A stretch of 53,402 nt of DNA from Batkoa obscura (GCA_030770535.1 JASVEC010000110.1:1-53402); one strand, 5' to 3'. Counted from the first letter of the stretch, positions 1 through 11,348 are shown. The notes: generated by a model not told the origin, from the sequence alone. A program made the numbers and translations.

Positions 1-9
1 TTTTTTACA

Positions 10-82
10 GGTTTAGGAAATGAAACAAAAATTAAAGCAGTTTAAGGTTTTAGGAAATGAAACAAAAATTAAAGCAGTTTAA
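10..82. repeat. 36-37 bp tandem duplication
   Basis: Two adjacent, nearly identical units (10-45 and 46-82) share the core GGAAATGAAACAAAAATTAA. They lie upstream of the first gene and no function is visible. Confidence 0.85.
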
Positions 83-219
83 GTTAAACCATAGAATTAA
101 ACTGAAGCTTAAACCTAGAATTTAAAAAGCAATAGGGGGTAAAAGAACTAAAAAGTAAGGGTGAAAATGTAAAAAAACTATAAATTGATAACAATCCTGA
201 AATCAACAAAATACACAAA

Positions 220-611
220 ATGGTCAAAAATTATTTTACTATACTCTTAATTGCTTTATTAATCGCTCTTCAAACAACTAATGCTAAAGCCTTAGAATCT
301 GATCTAACCATCAGTTCAGACACCTCATTACTTTCTCCAACGACAAGAGACTTGGACGTAATTACTAAAACTAGTTTATCGCCCTTCAAACAGATTCGAC
401 TAATACTGTAGCAACAGGTTCTGCTAAAAGTGTAACGCCTATTACTCTTACCACAGCAGCTCAGATCTCCACTACCGCTACTTCAAAACAGAGTGTTAGT
501 ATGAAGACTACTAGCAGTAAGGCTAGTGAAGCTTATGGATTAAGAAGTATATATAATATCTATATAGTTGTCTTGGTGGTGTTGATGAATTTAGTATGTA
601 TTTGGCTTTAA
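220..611 (+). CDS. Small secreted Ser/Thr-rich protein, possibly GPI-anchored
   Basis: The ATG at 220 opens a clear signal peptide (MVKNYFTILLIALLIALQ, then TTNAKA). A Ser/Thr-rich segment follows. The starting frame closes at 409-411, but the next frame carries an open Ser/Thr-rich stretch (core STNTVATGSAKSV) ending in a hydrophobic tail (IYIVVLVVLMNLVCIWL) with a stop at 609-611. That is the layout of a GPI-anchored or tail-anchored wall protein. The frames can be joined by an 80-bp intron at 314-393 (GTTCAG...AAACAG), which restores phase, but its donor is atypical. A simple frameshift is the alternative. I do not recognise the family. A MITE begins 23 bp after the stop. The secreted nature is well supported; the exact exon structure is not. 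Confidence 0.5.
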
Positions 612-633
612 AATAAAAATTAATTTGAATATC

Positions 634-736
634 ATTTGGAGATGTTTTTTTTGACTTCATCACTTTTTCCATTTTTAACACTATTTAAGTAGAAAAATTG
701 TTAGTAAAATTTTTAAAAACAAAATATATCCCTATT
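634..736 (-). mobile_element. MITE copy 1 (diverged)
   Basis: Member of the approximately 105-bp TATGGGG-ended MITE family. It shows the characteristic TTGACTTCAT end, central CACTATTTAAGT block and TTGTTAGTAAAAT motif, and ends in a degraded CATCCCCATAT. It sits just after the stop of the first gene. Confidence 0.75.
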
Positions 737-3700
737 TGTTTTCTAAATTAGGTAACTTATTTTCAAGTTATTTAAATTGTTGTCAATATAGTAGTTCTCC
801 TTTTATGATGGTGATAAAACTGATATTTGTATTTTGATTATTTACTAAAGTTAAATTAGGTTGTTATTTCAGTATAAAATTTATTGTTAATAATGTAATA
901 ATTCAGACTGCTTCTGTAGCAATGAAATTTGTAATTGATTCTTTAAATTTCGAAAAAATAAAAATTTAACTCAAATTGGATAGGCATAATTGGGATAAAT
1001 CATCTTATTAACTAACATCATGCTCCTTTAAACTCGAAAGATGAATTACTATAAATAAAGATATAAACATTAATATTATACAATTAAACCTTCACCAGAC
1101 CACTGTAGCCTCATCCATTTCTTATAAGATATATCCTACCTCGAATTTAAAATAAAAGAACAGCGCCAAAAATGGAAATATTACATTCTCTTAAATAACT
1201 CAACTCTTTTATCAATACAACTTTTCAGGATTTGGAAATAAATTGCCACAAATAAAAAATCAAGTAATGTGAATCCAGTTCTTGAAATTTAAAGTAGTTT
1301 TTAAAATAAGATAGAATCTACTGTGGAGATTATTTTAATACCAACAAGATCTTTTTTGATATTAGAAAATCAGATACAGGTCAATTAATGAGTTAATAAA
1401 AAAGAGCTGTTATATATTCCAATAAAATTATTATTGACTATGTATTAAAAGTCCTCAATTATCAATTGAAGCATGTTTCACTCAAAGGTGCAGAGTGGTA
1501 GCTCCCGACGTATGTCTAATTTAAGAAAAGATGTTCAAGGATAAAAGTTGTAACTATGACACATTCAACTCTAAGCTCTTCCATAAAAGATATCAGGTAA
1601 GTCTAAAGTAACATAAACTTTCCATTAATAAGAGGGAAAGGATATATAATTATGCGAGAATTTAGGGTATCTCAAGTTATGACACATTGATTATAAATAG
1701 GTGGGGGTCACATATAGAATTGTAGTGATAGGTATGAGTTTCCAATTTGAGACGAACTTGTCAGATTTTTAATTTGATTTAGTGAAACATAGAATAAGTC
1801 AACTATTAATCTTTAAGTTTTTAAAGTAACTAATTAAAATTAACTTGAGAATGAGCTAATAAAGTCTAATTTATCATGGACTATAATATAATAGTGCTTG
1901 TTATAGAAATCCATAAAATTCCCAATGGAAATTCATACTCCACATATTTAAATATAAATAAAAACATCAAAGTAATTTAATGCTAATATAAAATAACACA
2001 ATTTTTTATGTTATAAAAAAGAAAATTTAGTTTTCTAATAAGCTAAATTTCATCAATACGTAATTAAGAACCCAACTCATTTCCAATTTACCAAATATAT
2101 CTAAGAACTCAACTTCAAATATTGGAATCCATAAAGTCAAATTTTCAAGTTTAAATAATTGGCAAGTTAAGAATATCCACCATGGTTATGAATAGATACA
2201 ATTATTGATTATGATCAAACTAAAATTCCATTTTTGGTATTTTTATCAGAATCGATATGATTTTTATTTCTTGTTCTATATATTCAATTGCTATCTATGG
2301 ACAACTGTTTGAAATTTCCCATCTTAACCGGCATGGTAATGCTAGTCATTGTCTCTTTGAGTAACTAATTTTAAATCTATGAATAATTTGGCTTTCTGAC
2401 TTAACTCCTCAGCTTCTAGGAATCATTATCTAGTTTTATAGATGCCTTTCGAACCAAAAACCGCTGTCTCATGGTATAATATATGGCTATTTTCTTGTCT
2501 AGTTTGAGAATCTTCTTAATATTAGCCATTGTCATTAAGATAAAATTAGTGCTTATCTATAAGATTGATATTGTTTAAAAAATAGAAATAGGGTATTGAG
2601 TTGGATCCATCTTAATTATTTTGATGGTCTATTTGTCCTCACTTGGTAAATTACTGTTTTAGTTTATGTATGAATAGACAATAACTATCGTTTATTCTAG
2701 AAACTAGTCTGCTTGGCTAATTGAAGCTACTGGATGCTGCCTTATTAGTGGAAATGAAGTTTTTTCTGACGTATTTAACTTCAAAGGGAACAGTTTGGTG
2801 GAATCATATACTTAATATATTATTTGTTTGCTCGTGTATTGGTTTTAATACATATCGCTTATTAATTAAAAACGAAAATCAACTACATCAAATTTAGTAA
2901 GATGAAAATGGTTCTGAAAGACTTAAAAGGTTTTAAAAAGGAGGCGCTTAGGATGTAGTTTAATTTTATTATTTTGAAAATATAAAGATAATAATTTTAT
3001 TTAGGTTATCACACCACATTGTAATGATCGTTGGTAGTATTGAGGTATTTATGAGCCGATCAATTTGTAATTTCGAAAATCATAAGCCTGGTATGCAACT
3101 AGTTTCATTTATCTCATTACTGCTTTAGTATTAAAACTTAACTTCATTACTTTCTCAAATGATCACATTGTATACCCATAGTATATATAAACTTATTAGG
3201 GATGCTCTTCGGCGTTCAAGCATTAGTATGATTCAACTGATTGTTTTTATAAAAGGGGTGAGTTTATTGCTTCACTAAACAACAGTGATGAGGACTCAAG
3301 CTTGATTGCTACTTTATAAAAAGCTAGCTGTTATGTATAAAAGGTCTACGAACCTCTCAAATATGGTTTCACAATCGGCTATACTATAGCTAATTACATT
3401 GCTTACTATATCCTCTAACCTTTTTACTTTAAATTTTATGCTTATTTTTCACACTTTTAAATAATAAATATATACTACAAAGGACTAATTTTTTACGACA
3501 AAGTTAATCTTTGATCTTCCAATGTTGTACTATCAACATTTAAAAAAATCTAGTGAAAAGTAAACGTTTTGTTTAAATACAATAATAGCTACAAGTATAA
3601 TCAGGAGCATTTATAAATTGTTTTAATATATAATATAACCTTTTGTATCAATATTTGGGTAAAAATCTATTAACCCACAAATCATAGTCTAAACCAATGT

Positions 3701-4265
3701 GTTAATAAAAGATACGTCCAGTTATTAATCGGGTCTATGGAGTAATAGTTAATGCCTAGTACTTTGATTCTTATAATCCGAGCTTGATTCTTGGTAGGTT
3801 TTTGAAATATAGTATAGCCTTTATTATTTTTAAATCAAGAGTACATCAGCTATATTAATTGCATTACAGTTTTTTAAGAGCATTACATAAACTATCTAGT
3901 TCCTGTCAGTGAGGATTGGTTACAGTGTTGTTTACTAGATACACTCTTTAAGTCAAAATATCTAAAAGTATTTTACATATTTACGCTATGAAAGCTATAG
4001 TATTATTCATTTACCTTCTAATATTTATATCCTTACTTCTAAAATTTTTTAATTAAAGTTAGAATACAAATCCACTTGATACATTGTGGACATTTAAAAG
4101 GAGCTTTTTCAGTTTAGAAAAACGTCTTTAGCTTACACATTAAAACGAAACTTAAAATCTTATTTAAATGCCTCTTAAAATTACTAACGACTAATATCTT
4201 TAGATGGTTTATGTATTATTAAAAGATAATGAAGCAATATCAGATTACTTAAAATAATTTTTAAT
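737..4265. other. Decayed, gene-free region
   Basis: There is no open frame of convincing length on either strand. From 1172 to about 3511 one plus-strand frame gives long runs of protein-like sequence with hydrophobic blocks, especially 2222-2930 and 3005-3511, but it meets a stop codon about every 11 codons, which is roughly what AT-rich DNA gives by chance. GC is locally higher near 3200-3420 than in the surrounding spacers, which hints at a former gene. A tRNA-Gln relic lies at 3731-3801. The best reading is old gene-derived sequence in advanced decay; its identity is unknown. Confidence 0.4.
3731..3801 (+). pseudogene. tRNA-Gln(TTG) relic
   Basis: This aligns along its whole length, without gaps, to the intact tRNA-Gln at 6823-6893. 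It keeps GAGTAATAGTTAA for the D arm, CTTTGATTCTTATAATCCGAG for the anticodon and variable region, and GATTCTTGG for the T arm. About 22 positions differ, mostly C-to-T or G-to-A, and the acceptor and anticodon stems no longer pair. It is a dead copy. Confidence 0.75.
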
Positions 4266-4270
4266 AAGAA

Positions 4271-5424
4271 TTAAGAACTATTGGGTTCCTCAATTTCAAT
4301 GGTTTCAGGGCTTTGGCCAAGGGAATTATTACTATCAGTTTGCTCCTTATCTTCATTCTCAGTACCATTAATTTTATCTGATTTATTAGCATTAAACATG
4401 GATAATTGCCAAGCAGGGATGGATTTTTTGATTGGTTTTTCTGACTTTTCTGGCTCTAAGCTATTCGAATGAATAGTATTAAAGCTATTACTCCTGTGGA
4501 TGTTTTCATTATCTGGCGTGCTGTCCTTATTTAAAAACTTGTTCAAACTATTTTTCAAATTCGTCAGTTCAAGCTTCAAATCTTCAATCATTGCTTTTTG
4601 ACTTTGATGGGAAAGATCAAATGTTTCTGGTATCTTTTTTTTTACATTTTCTATTTCTTCCCATAGTTTTTCCATATCTAGATATCTGCTTTGGTCTTGA
4701 TCCTTTAAATTTTTTAATGTGGTATTTAATTCCTTTAAGCTTTCCTCCACTTTAACATTCTGCTCTTGAATACTCTTCAAATTCCCTTCAGTATCTTGCT
4801 TTAGCTCACTTATAGCCTTAAACGCTTCTTCATATTGTGAATCCAACTCTTTCTTTTCTCTTTCATATAATTCATCATCACTATCAATAAATAATGGTGC
4901 TATAAATGTCTTCAATTGTTATTAATTAATTTCTATTCTTAAAATTTAACTATTACCTTAGTTAATCCATAAATAGAATAAGCTACTGCCCCAGTAACTG
5001 CGGAGGCCTTGAAATATTCCAACCAGGACATTGATTTTGGAGGCAAAGCTGGAGGCATTGAAGAATAGGAAGGAAGTGGTGGGGCAAGATGGTGAGTAGG
5101 TTTAACATCTTGAGGCTGACCTTGAGATTGATTTTGAGGCTTAGTTGGTTTGTTAGAGGCATTGGCCCTAGCCAAAGCTTCTTGAATCTCAATATTAGTT
5201 AAACCTTTGGACTCTAAAAATGCTACTTTTTTATTCAAACTGCTCTTTTTTACATTTTTATCTGTTAGAAAGTTTACTGCTGAATCAATTAATTCTTCTC
5301 GAATATCATCATCAATGCTCGAATCCTTTATTTCAGCTTCGACCTTTGTGCTTATTTCAGGGTTGATCACCTTAGTCTCTACTTTTTTTTCTTCTACACG
5401 TTCAAGAACTTTATTTTCTTCCAT
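4271..5424 (-). CDS. PEX14: Peroxisomal membrane peroxin Pex14 (two exons)
   Basis: Pex14 is the docking-complex peroxin that, with Pex13, receives cargo-loaded Pex5 at the peroxisome membrane. The model is complement(join(4271..4909,4957..5424)), 368 aa, with a 47-bp phase-0 intron (GTAATA...TGAAG) at 4910-4956. Residues 41-87 form the conserved N-terminal Pex5-binding three-helix domain (IREELIDSAVNFL..., KKVAFLESKGLTNIEIQEAL). A Pro-rich stretch follows, with PPALPPKS near 124-131 as a plausible Pex13 SH3 ligand. A hydrophobic segment lies around 137-156, then a long coiled coil (about 170-260) and an acidic, Ser-rich tail. The length is normal for fungal Pex14. The start is the first Met of the open frame. 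It is divergent from the membrane-family gene at 5688, sharing a 263-bp intergenic region. Confidence 0.93.
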
Positions 5425-5687
5425 ATTTTAAACTAAAAGTCAAACAAATTTCTGATGATGTCCTTATATTTTAGCAAAAGGTAATTATATCCCTCAATTT
5501 CATCCAATCACGCTCAAGCCTTCTTTCCTTATTTTCATTAGTCATTTGATATTCTATCACTAATGTAAAAAGAACAAGAATGAAGTGTAATGAAAATAAT
5601 TGGTTGCTCAGATTTTTCGTAAATGCTGTGTTATAAAATTTAATAAGCATAAGTTTGAGCACTAAGTTGTTTTGATAAAATTAAAAA
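5425..5687. promoter_or_regulatory. Shared intergenic region between divergent genes
   Basis: These 263 bp separate the start codons of PEX14 (minus) and the 304-aa membrane-family gene (plus), so both promoters must lie here or overlap the genes. No individual element can be assigned from sequence alone. Confidence 0.5.
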
Positions 5688-6645
5688 ATGGTAACTTATA
5701 AGTTTGGGCCATACAATGGCAATGAGGAGCAAGGTAGTAAGGATAATACGGGTTTACCAACTTATGAAGAAGCAATAAAACAAGGAATACAAACACCTTT
5801 AAAGATTGAAAACTCACTTTCTCATGCTACGGAAAAATTGGGAAATTTAGGTCCAAATTATCCACCAAGTTATACGCCAGTGCCAAAGGATATTGAGTTT
5901 GAGGTGTCAAAAAGAGGAATAATGTCAAGAGATCCAGTATTAAATAAAGATGAGCAGTTGTTGAAAAATTTTATCTATTCCAATAATTCCAAGCCAAAAA
6001 TGTCTATAAATATTGAAGGTAAATATATCAAATTATATATATATAATACTTATTTTTATAGGTTATAGAATGGAAAGTTATAGCGAAATTGTTTATTATC
6101 AAGAAGATGGTGAAACTAAATCAAGAACAGAATTAAGAGAAGTTAAAGAAATTGACTTTGAGTTATCATTTGATGTAAGTCAATACATTTCTGAAATAGG
6201 GATGGTTCACAATCCGAAATTGGAAGGACAAGCAGAAGAAGAAGTGAATCAGGCTATTTCACAATACATAGCATCTGAGAAATACTTAAAAGAACTCAAA
6301 GTTGTTAAAGAAGTATCATGGGATTATGAAGCGTTGACACAAGCTATAACTAATACGATACGTCGATTAGGGTACCGTAATTATATAACAGTTGAATATC
6401 CAATGGCCAATCAACGTATTAAGATACAAGAAAATAATTGGGCAAATACCTGTATCCATGATCCATACTGTAAAGTTATTCAAGTTATTTCTTGTCTTTG
6501 TGTCTTTACTTGGCCTATGGCTTATTTTTTGAAAAAGAATTACGCTGCTTCTCTAAGATCCACTTTTACAATGAATATTTCAACCAATGCTTGGTTTGAT
6601 CAAAATGTACAAGCAATTTGTGACAAAGTTTCTAATGTTTGGTAA
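5688..6645 (+). CDS. Uncharacterised fungal membrane protein, family copy A
   Basis: join(5688..6018,6062..6645), 304 aa, with a 43-bp phase-1 intron. The N-terminus is hydrophilic and carries a LPTYEEA motif (23-29) and PPSY (59-62), both of the type bound by WW-domain ubiquitin ligases. Next comes a conserved block with D-x-E-x-E-F/V-S-x-x-G-(I/V)-x-S (about 68-80) and LLKNFIYS. After the intron are a Tyr/Glu-rich strand, a DF-x-x-x-x-D-(L/V)-x-x-(Y/F)-I-S block, an amphipathic region with W-D-Y, and one hydrophobic segment (about 248-267) followed by a Lys pair. I recall a widespread fungal family of unknown function with this order (G-x-H-x-E-T near the splice site, then DF-x-x-x-x-D), but cannot name it. 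Copies B, C and D in this window are paralogues. Function unknown. Confidence 0.85.
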
Positions 6646-6822
6646 AGCTCACATTTTGGTCTTTTATGGTAATCATGTCTTATAATATGGTTTAACAAAG
6701 CAAAGTTCCTAAAGGATAATTAAATATATTTTAATAAATTATTTTAAATAACTATTTAACTTCTATTTATTTAAATTTGAAGCTGTTTATATATATTCAA
6801 ACCTCAGTAAACATTAGTTGTT

Positions 6823-6893
6823 GGTTCCATGGTGTAATGGTTAGCACCCAAGGTTTTGATCCTTGTAATCCGAGTTCGATTCTCGGTGGGACC
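6823..6893 (+). tRNA. tRNA-Gln (anticodon TTG)
   Basis: A 71-nt cloverleaf. The acceptor GGTTCCA pairs with TGGGACC (one G-T). The D arm contains TGGTTAG, the anticodon stem CAAGG/CCTTG encloses the loop TTTTGAT, giving anticodon TTG (reads CAA), and the T arm is CCGAG-TTCGATT-CTCGG. There is no intron. A run of eight T residues immediately downstream is a Pol III terminator. It appears intact. Confidence 0.95.
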
Positions 6894-6901
6894 TTTTTTT
6901 T
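6894..6901 (+). terminator. Pol III T-run terminator of tRNA-Gln
   Basis: Eight consecutive T residues directly follow the tRNA 3' end, the standard RNA polymerase III stop signal. Confidence 0.85.
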
Positions 6902-7102
6902 ATTAAACATGAACTTTTATTCAGTTACTTGTATAGCTGATTTCTTAGTCAATCCCCTTAGTCTTCAGTGAGCTCTGTATTTAAAATTATTTTATGAAAC
7001 CAACAATTAAGCAGTACACATTAACCTGAATTATTTGTAATTATATAAGTATTGCTTTTAAGCAAATTGGTTTATAGTAATAAACATTAATAATGAGATT
7101 TA

Positions 7103-7208
7103 ATATTTGGGAGTGTTTTTTTGGCTTCATTACTTTTTCCATCTTTAAGCACTATTTGAGCGGAAAATTTATTAGTAAAATTCTTAAACACAAAAAACAT
7201 CCCCATCT
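7103..7208 (-). mobile_element. MITE copy 2
   Basis: Full-length family member: GGGAGTGTTTTTTTGGCTTCATTA end, CACTATTTGAGCGGAAAATT centre, CATCCCCAT end. An apparent ORF across it (7093-7311) is an artefact of the element. Confidence 0.9.
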
Positions 7209-7412
7209 ATCCTCAGTTAAGATTACCACTTTAAAACTAAAGGTTTGGGTAGTATTTTTATATGTTTGGTTTTTAAGTTTGGTTTTTTATTGTTTAATTA
7301 AAATTCAGTAAATATATGCCTATTTAGTGAGATTTTTAAAAATAATCGCTATTGTAACCAGTAACTAAGTCAAAAAAATTATCACTCTTGAATAAAAATC
7401 AGTATTTTAAAA

Positions 7413-7518
7413 AATATTTGAGGATGTTTTTTTGGCTTCATCATTTTTTTCTTTTTTCAGCACTTTTAAGTGGAAAAATTGTTAGTAAAATTCTTAAAAG
7501 CAAAAATACATTCCCATT
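7413..7518 (-). mobile_element. MITE copy 3
   Basis: Same orientation as copy 2, about 200 bp downstream. It has GGATGTTTTTTTGGCTTCAT, a short deletion in the centre (CACTTTTAAGTGG) and ends CATTCCCAT. Confidence 0.85.
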
Positions 7519-7636
7519 TTTATTAAAATTTAGTAATATAGTTGATAATTTTTATTAAAAAATAATATGAAATAATTTAATTATAAGAAAAATATCTACA
7601 GCTTATCCGTCAATTGAATCAAAACATCGACAACTA

Positions 7637-8601
7637 TCAAACTTCATAAATAATATCCTTAATATACTCAAGATTCTCTGTAAGCCAGGTGTTTACTGAG
7701 ATATCCATTTCAAAAGTGGATACCAATTGATTACCATATTCTTTTTTATAGATCATTGACAAAGGCCAAGTAACAATAAATAAACAAGATACAATATTGA
7801 AAGCTATATAAAACGGATTATTGATACAAGTATTAACCAAATTGTTACTTCTAACTTTAATTTGCTTTCTATTTAATCTGTAATCAATAGTAACAGTGCG
7901 GGGATAGCCGCTCATTCTTATTAATTTTTTAATTTTTTGATTCAACTTATCATAATCCCAATTTACTCTCTTTATTATTTTAAGTTCCTTTAACTTTGCT
8001 TCTGAATTAATATAATTTTTAATCTCTTGTTCTAATTCTTGTTCCAAGTTTATATATTTATCTGGATTGTGTATCTTGCCCTTTGGTGATATAAATGATG
8101 TTAAATCAAATTCTTTTGCAAAATCTATTATATCACGCGTTTTCTCTACATAACGTTCTCTTCTTACTTTATTTTCATAGTAAGTCTCAGTGGTATAATA
8201 TGTTTCTTTATGGGTCCCTAGGATAAAATATAAAATTAGCATCTGTAAGCCATTAATTGAATATAGTTACCTTGGACATATATTCTCAATTCAGGTCTTA
8301 CATTGTATGTATAAATAAAGCTTTTCAATAATGAACTATCTTCATTTAACCTTTTATCTTGTGAGATTACTCCAGTATTAGAAAATTCAACTTCTAAGTC
8401 ACTTGGTAATGCTAGAAGTTCTAAATCAGGTATGACATCCTCGTTTGATTCAGTTGATCCCTTAATACCTTTTTTATTATTATCTGCTAAGACTTTAGAC
8501 GTACATCCAATTACTTCTTCATAAGTTGGTAAATCTATATGTTTACTACAACAAGCTATCTCTCCTTCGTTTATCTTTGAAATATTTTCATTGGAAATCA
8601 T
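7637..8601 (-). CDS. Uncharacterised fungal membrane protein, family copy B
   Basis: complement(join(7637..8217,8271..8601)), 303 aa. The first exon is 331 nt, exactly as in copy A, with the intron (53 bp) in the same place and phase, just after a V-Q-G. The N-terminal exon has LPTYEEV and the D-L-E-V-E-F-S-N-T-G-V-I-S-x-D block. The second exon opens with GTHKETYYTTETYYE, then DFAKEFDLTSFIS, VNWDYDKL and one hydrophobic segment around IAFNIVSCLFIVTWPLS followed by a Lys pair. It is more like copies C and D than copy A. The reading frame is clean and presumed functional. The product's role is unknown; the single hydrophobic segment suggests membrane attachment. Confidence 0.85.
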
Positions 8602-9018
8602 TTTTAAAAATGTAAAAATTTTTAATAGATTTTTAACACACTTTTATAGTTTAAATACATCAACTTCTATTTTCCAAAGTTTGAATGAATTACGCAGTAA
8701 CAGAAAACTGATCATTTGATTATTTATATTAACCGATAAACTCATTAAGAGCTAGTTAATTTAGAATAATGAGGCACTACCAAATACAATAAAAAATCTT
8801 TTGTTTTTAAAGTATAAATACTTTGTATATATAGTCATATAATTTATAAGAGTAATTATCTATTAATTAAAATAACATAATAGAATACCTAATGTTTTAT
8901 TATAAAAAGAAAGCATCAAGATAACTTCAATTATATAAAGAAAAAATGGAAATAAATGAAGGATAATAGTTGATTAATAATTTATCAATAATTATTATTA
9001 TTATATTATTATAACTCT
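8602..9018. other. Intergenic spacer between copies B and C
   Basis: 417 bp of AT-rich DNA between two minus-strand paralogues. It contains the upstream region of copy B. No RNA gene or repeat is recognised. Confidence 0.5.
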
Positions 9019-9956
9019 TTAAATCTCATAAATAATCTCTTTAATATCAAAAAGATTTTTTTGAAACCAAGTGTTTGTTGATATATTCATAGTAAATTTG
9101 GATTTTAAACTATCGCAATAAGTTTCTTTAAAGATAGTCGATAAAGGCCAAGTAACAATGAAAGCGAGAGATACCACATTAAGTGCCACAAATAAAGGGT
9201 TATTAATAAATGTGTTGATCCAATTTTTTTTTCTTATAATGATTTCTTTTCTGTTAAATGTATAATAAATACAAATTTTATGTCGATAACCTTCCATTCT
9301 TAATACTTTTTTGATTTTTTTAGCTAATAAATCATAACCCCATATCACTTCTTTTATGAGTTTGAATTCTTTTAATGTAGCTTCTGATTGAATATAATTA
9401 TTAATTTCTTGTTCTAATTTGAACTCTGAGTCCTCAGCTCTATTTGTACTATAGATTTCACCCCTTTGTGATATATAATTCGTTAAATCAAATACTTTAC
9501 TAAAATCAATTATATGTCTAGTCATCTTTACTTGTCGTTCTTTTTTTTCATTATTTTCATAATAAACTTCAGTGGCTTCATAACTTTCTTTACGTTCTCC
9601 TAGATTAATATTTAAAAATTACTATCTGTAGAAAATTAAAATTATGATAATTACCTTTAATAATAATTTTCATTTCAGGTTTAACATTATGTGTATAGAT
9701 AAAGTTTTTTAATAAGATAGCATCTTGATTTAATCGTTCATCATGAGATAATACCCCACTCTGTGAGATTTCAATCTCTAAATCAGTTGGTAGTGAATGA
9801 GATTCTAAGTTATTATGTTATTAATTGCTTGCTCTGATTATTTATTCATATCTGCTTACCGTTACTTTCGGTAAATTCAAGGCTTTCTTCAATTACTTGT
9901 TCATAAGTTGGTAAGCCGGAATATTCGTTGGAACAAACTACTTCTTCTAAACCCAT
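9019..9956 (-). CDS. Uncharacterised fungal membrane protein, family copy C (three exons)
   Basis: complement(join(9019..9599,9655..9804,9860..9956)), 275 aa; both introns are 55 bp and phase 1. Exon 1 (97 nt) encodes MGLEEVVCSNEYSGLPTYEQ, ending at S-N. Exon 2 (150 nt) carries the D-L-E-I-E-I-S-Q-S-G-V-L-S-H-D block. Exon 3 (581 nt, the same length as in copy B) begins GERKESYEATEVYYE and includes DFSKVFDLTNYIS and the hydrophobic VALNVVSLAFIVTWPLS. Compared with A and B, the segment between the LPTYE motif and the conserved block is shorter and holds an extra intron. Copy D shares exactly this exon layout, so C and D are closest relatives. It looks intact. Function unknown. Confidence 0.82.
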
Positions 9957-10499
9957 AGTTGTAATATCTTTATTGAAAATTGTTTCAAGATGATTTTAAT
10001 TAAAAAGAAATATTATTAATTTTGTCTGTCTTTATAATAAATTTAATTGCCAAGAGTTTGAAGTCAATTTGCGCAGCAGAATAGTATATCATTCTTTACT
10101 GTTTTTGGAAGATTTCCGATAATATGGAGAATGAATTTATCTTAAGGTATTGAATCAACTATATAAACAAGCTTATCAAGTTTGATTTTATAATTGACTC
10201 AAAGTTTCCTTTAACTACTAACTTTGACTTTGAAATCAAATAAATTTTAAATTTAAACTCATTTCTTGAGATATATCCATAGTACTATAAGATAGGAATA
10301 TACTCTGTTTGGTTAGTTAAATTTACTTTAGTAGCATCTTACCTTTTAAGTTTCAAATTGATATATGAGCGTAATTTTGAATACCTTACGCGAACTTCAA
10401 TAATTCAGATGGACCAGAACTCAATAGTATAAATATAATTTATATAAGTTTCCAATGATTAAGGTTTATATTCAATGTAGTTATTAGAGTAGCAACAGT
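9957..10499. other. Intergenic region upstream of copy C
   Basis: 543 bp without coding signal or recognised repeat. It separates copy C from the decayed transporter. Confidence 0.5.
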
Positions 10500-11348
10500 T
10501 ATTTTAGATAAAAAGCAGCTATAAATGAAACTAAAAAGAAAGCAATCTCAGTCAAAAACATAGCATGGGGATCTTTAACATAAGATTCAACTACTGAACC
10601 TTTAACCTCTGGGGCTAAACTTTGGATATAAGTTGAAGAATAAAGTAATACCTTAGTGTTGATAATTGGTGTATTTTTAGCTAATGGAGAGGTTAATACA
10701 TTTTGATATGTTTTCTAATACTATGACTCCTATTATGTCACCTGATAATTGTGAAAAACTAGTCATTGAAGTTACAATAACTGTATCTCTCATATCTACA
10801 GCAGCTTTTAATGCAATTGTATTAACTTGAATACAAAGACTAATACTTGATATAATTAAAGAAGAAAGAATAATCAATTCAGATTTTGAGATACCAACTT
10901 GCATTAAAGATCCCATAAGAGCAGTACCGATAATACCTATTACAGCACCATATATAGAAAAAGGACGATAAATACCTGTTTTAGCAATAGCAGCATCAGT
11001 ACCAATAGACATAGAAACTGCATCTAATATAATAACTGATAGCTCCAAACCTGAACCAATATCTGATTTCCATATACAATTCGATAATATAAGGGTAAAT
11101 AAACAACCATTGAAAATAGCATATGGGGTTGTCCGGATTGGTTTCAGAGTTTACTTAGAAGTTAATCCAAATTCCGAATTTTTAAATTTGTGTCTAATGT
11201 GACGGTTAAATCTAAAAAGCCTAAAATTAAATATCTTTATTTAAAACTTATTTTAGTTATTTCCTTTTCTTAAATAGCTAATTTTTCTAATTATATATTT
11301 CGTGTTGTTTCTGTTAGATATTTAATAGATATTTAATATATAAATACA

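Noticed and set aside
1480-1530. tRNA-like GGTGCAGAGTGGTAGC stretch
   Set aside because: No cloverleaf can be closed and no T arm is present.
1172-3511. A gene using a variant code with TAA and TAG as Gln
   Set aside because: Every intact gene in the window uses CAA/CAG for Gln and TAA or TGA as stop, and the stop frequency in this frame equals chance expectation. An open frame under a code with few or no stops carries no weight.
4281-5431. Open frames opposite PEX14 (4281-4472, 5207-5431) and an overlapping frame at 4983-5192
   Set aside because: Shadows of PEX14, which has clear domain support and a phase-consistent intron.
5471-5662. 63-codon minus-strand frame in the PEX14/copy A intergenic region
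   Set aside because: No coding character; it lies in the region that must hold both promoters.
7093-7311. ORF containing the peptide FGFITFSIFKHYLSGKFISKIL
   Set aside because: This is MITE copy 2 translated. The same peptide type appears at 13037 and 35430 within other copies.
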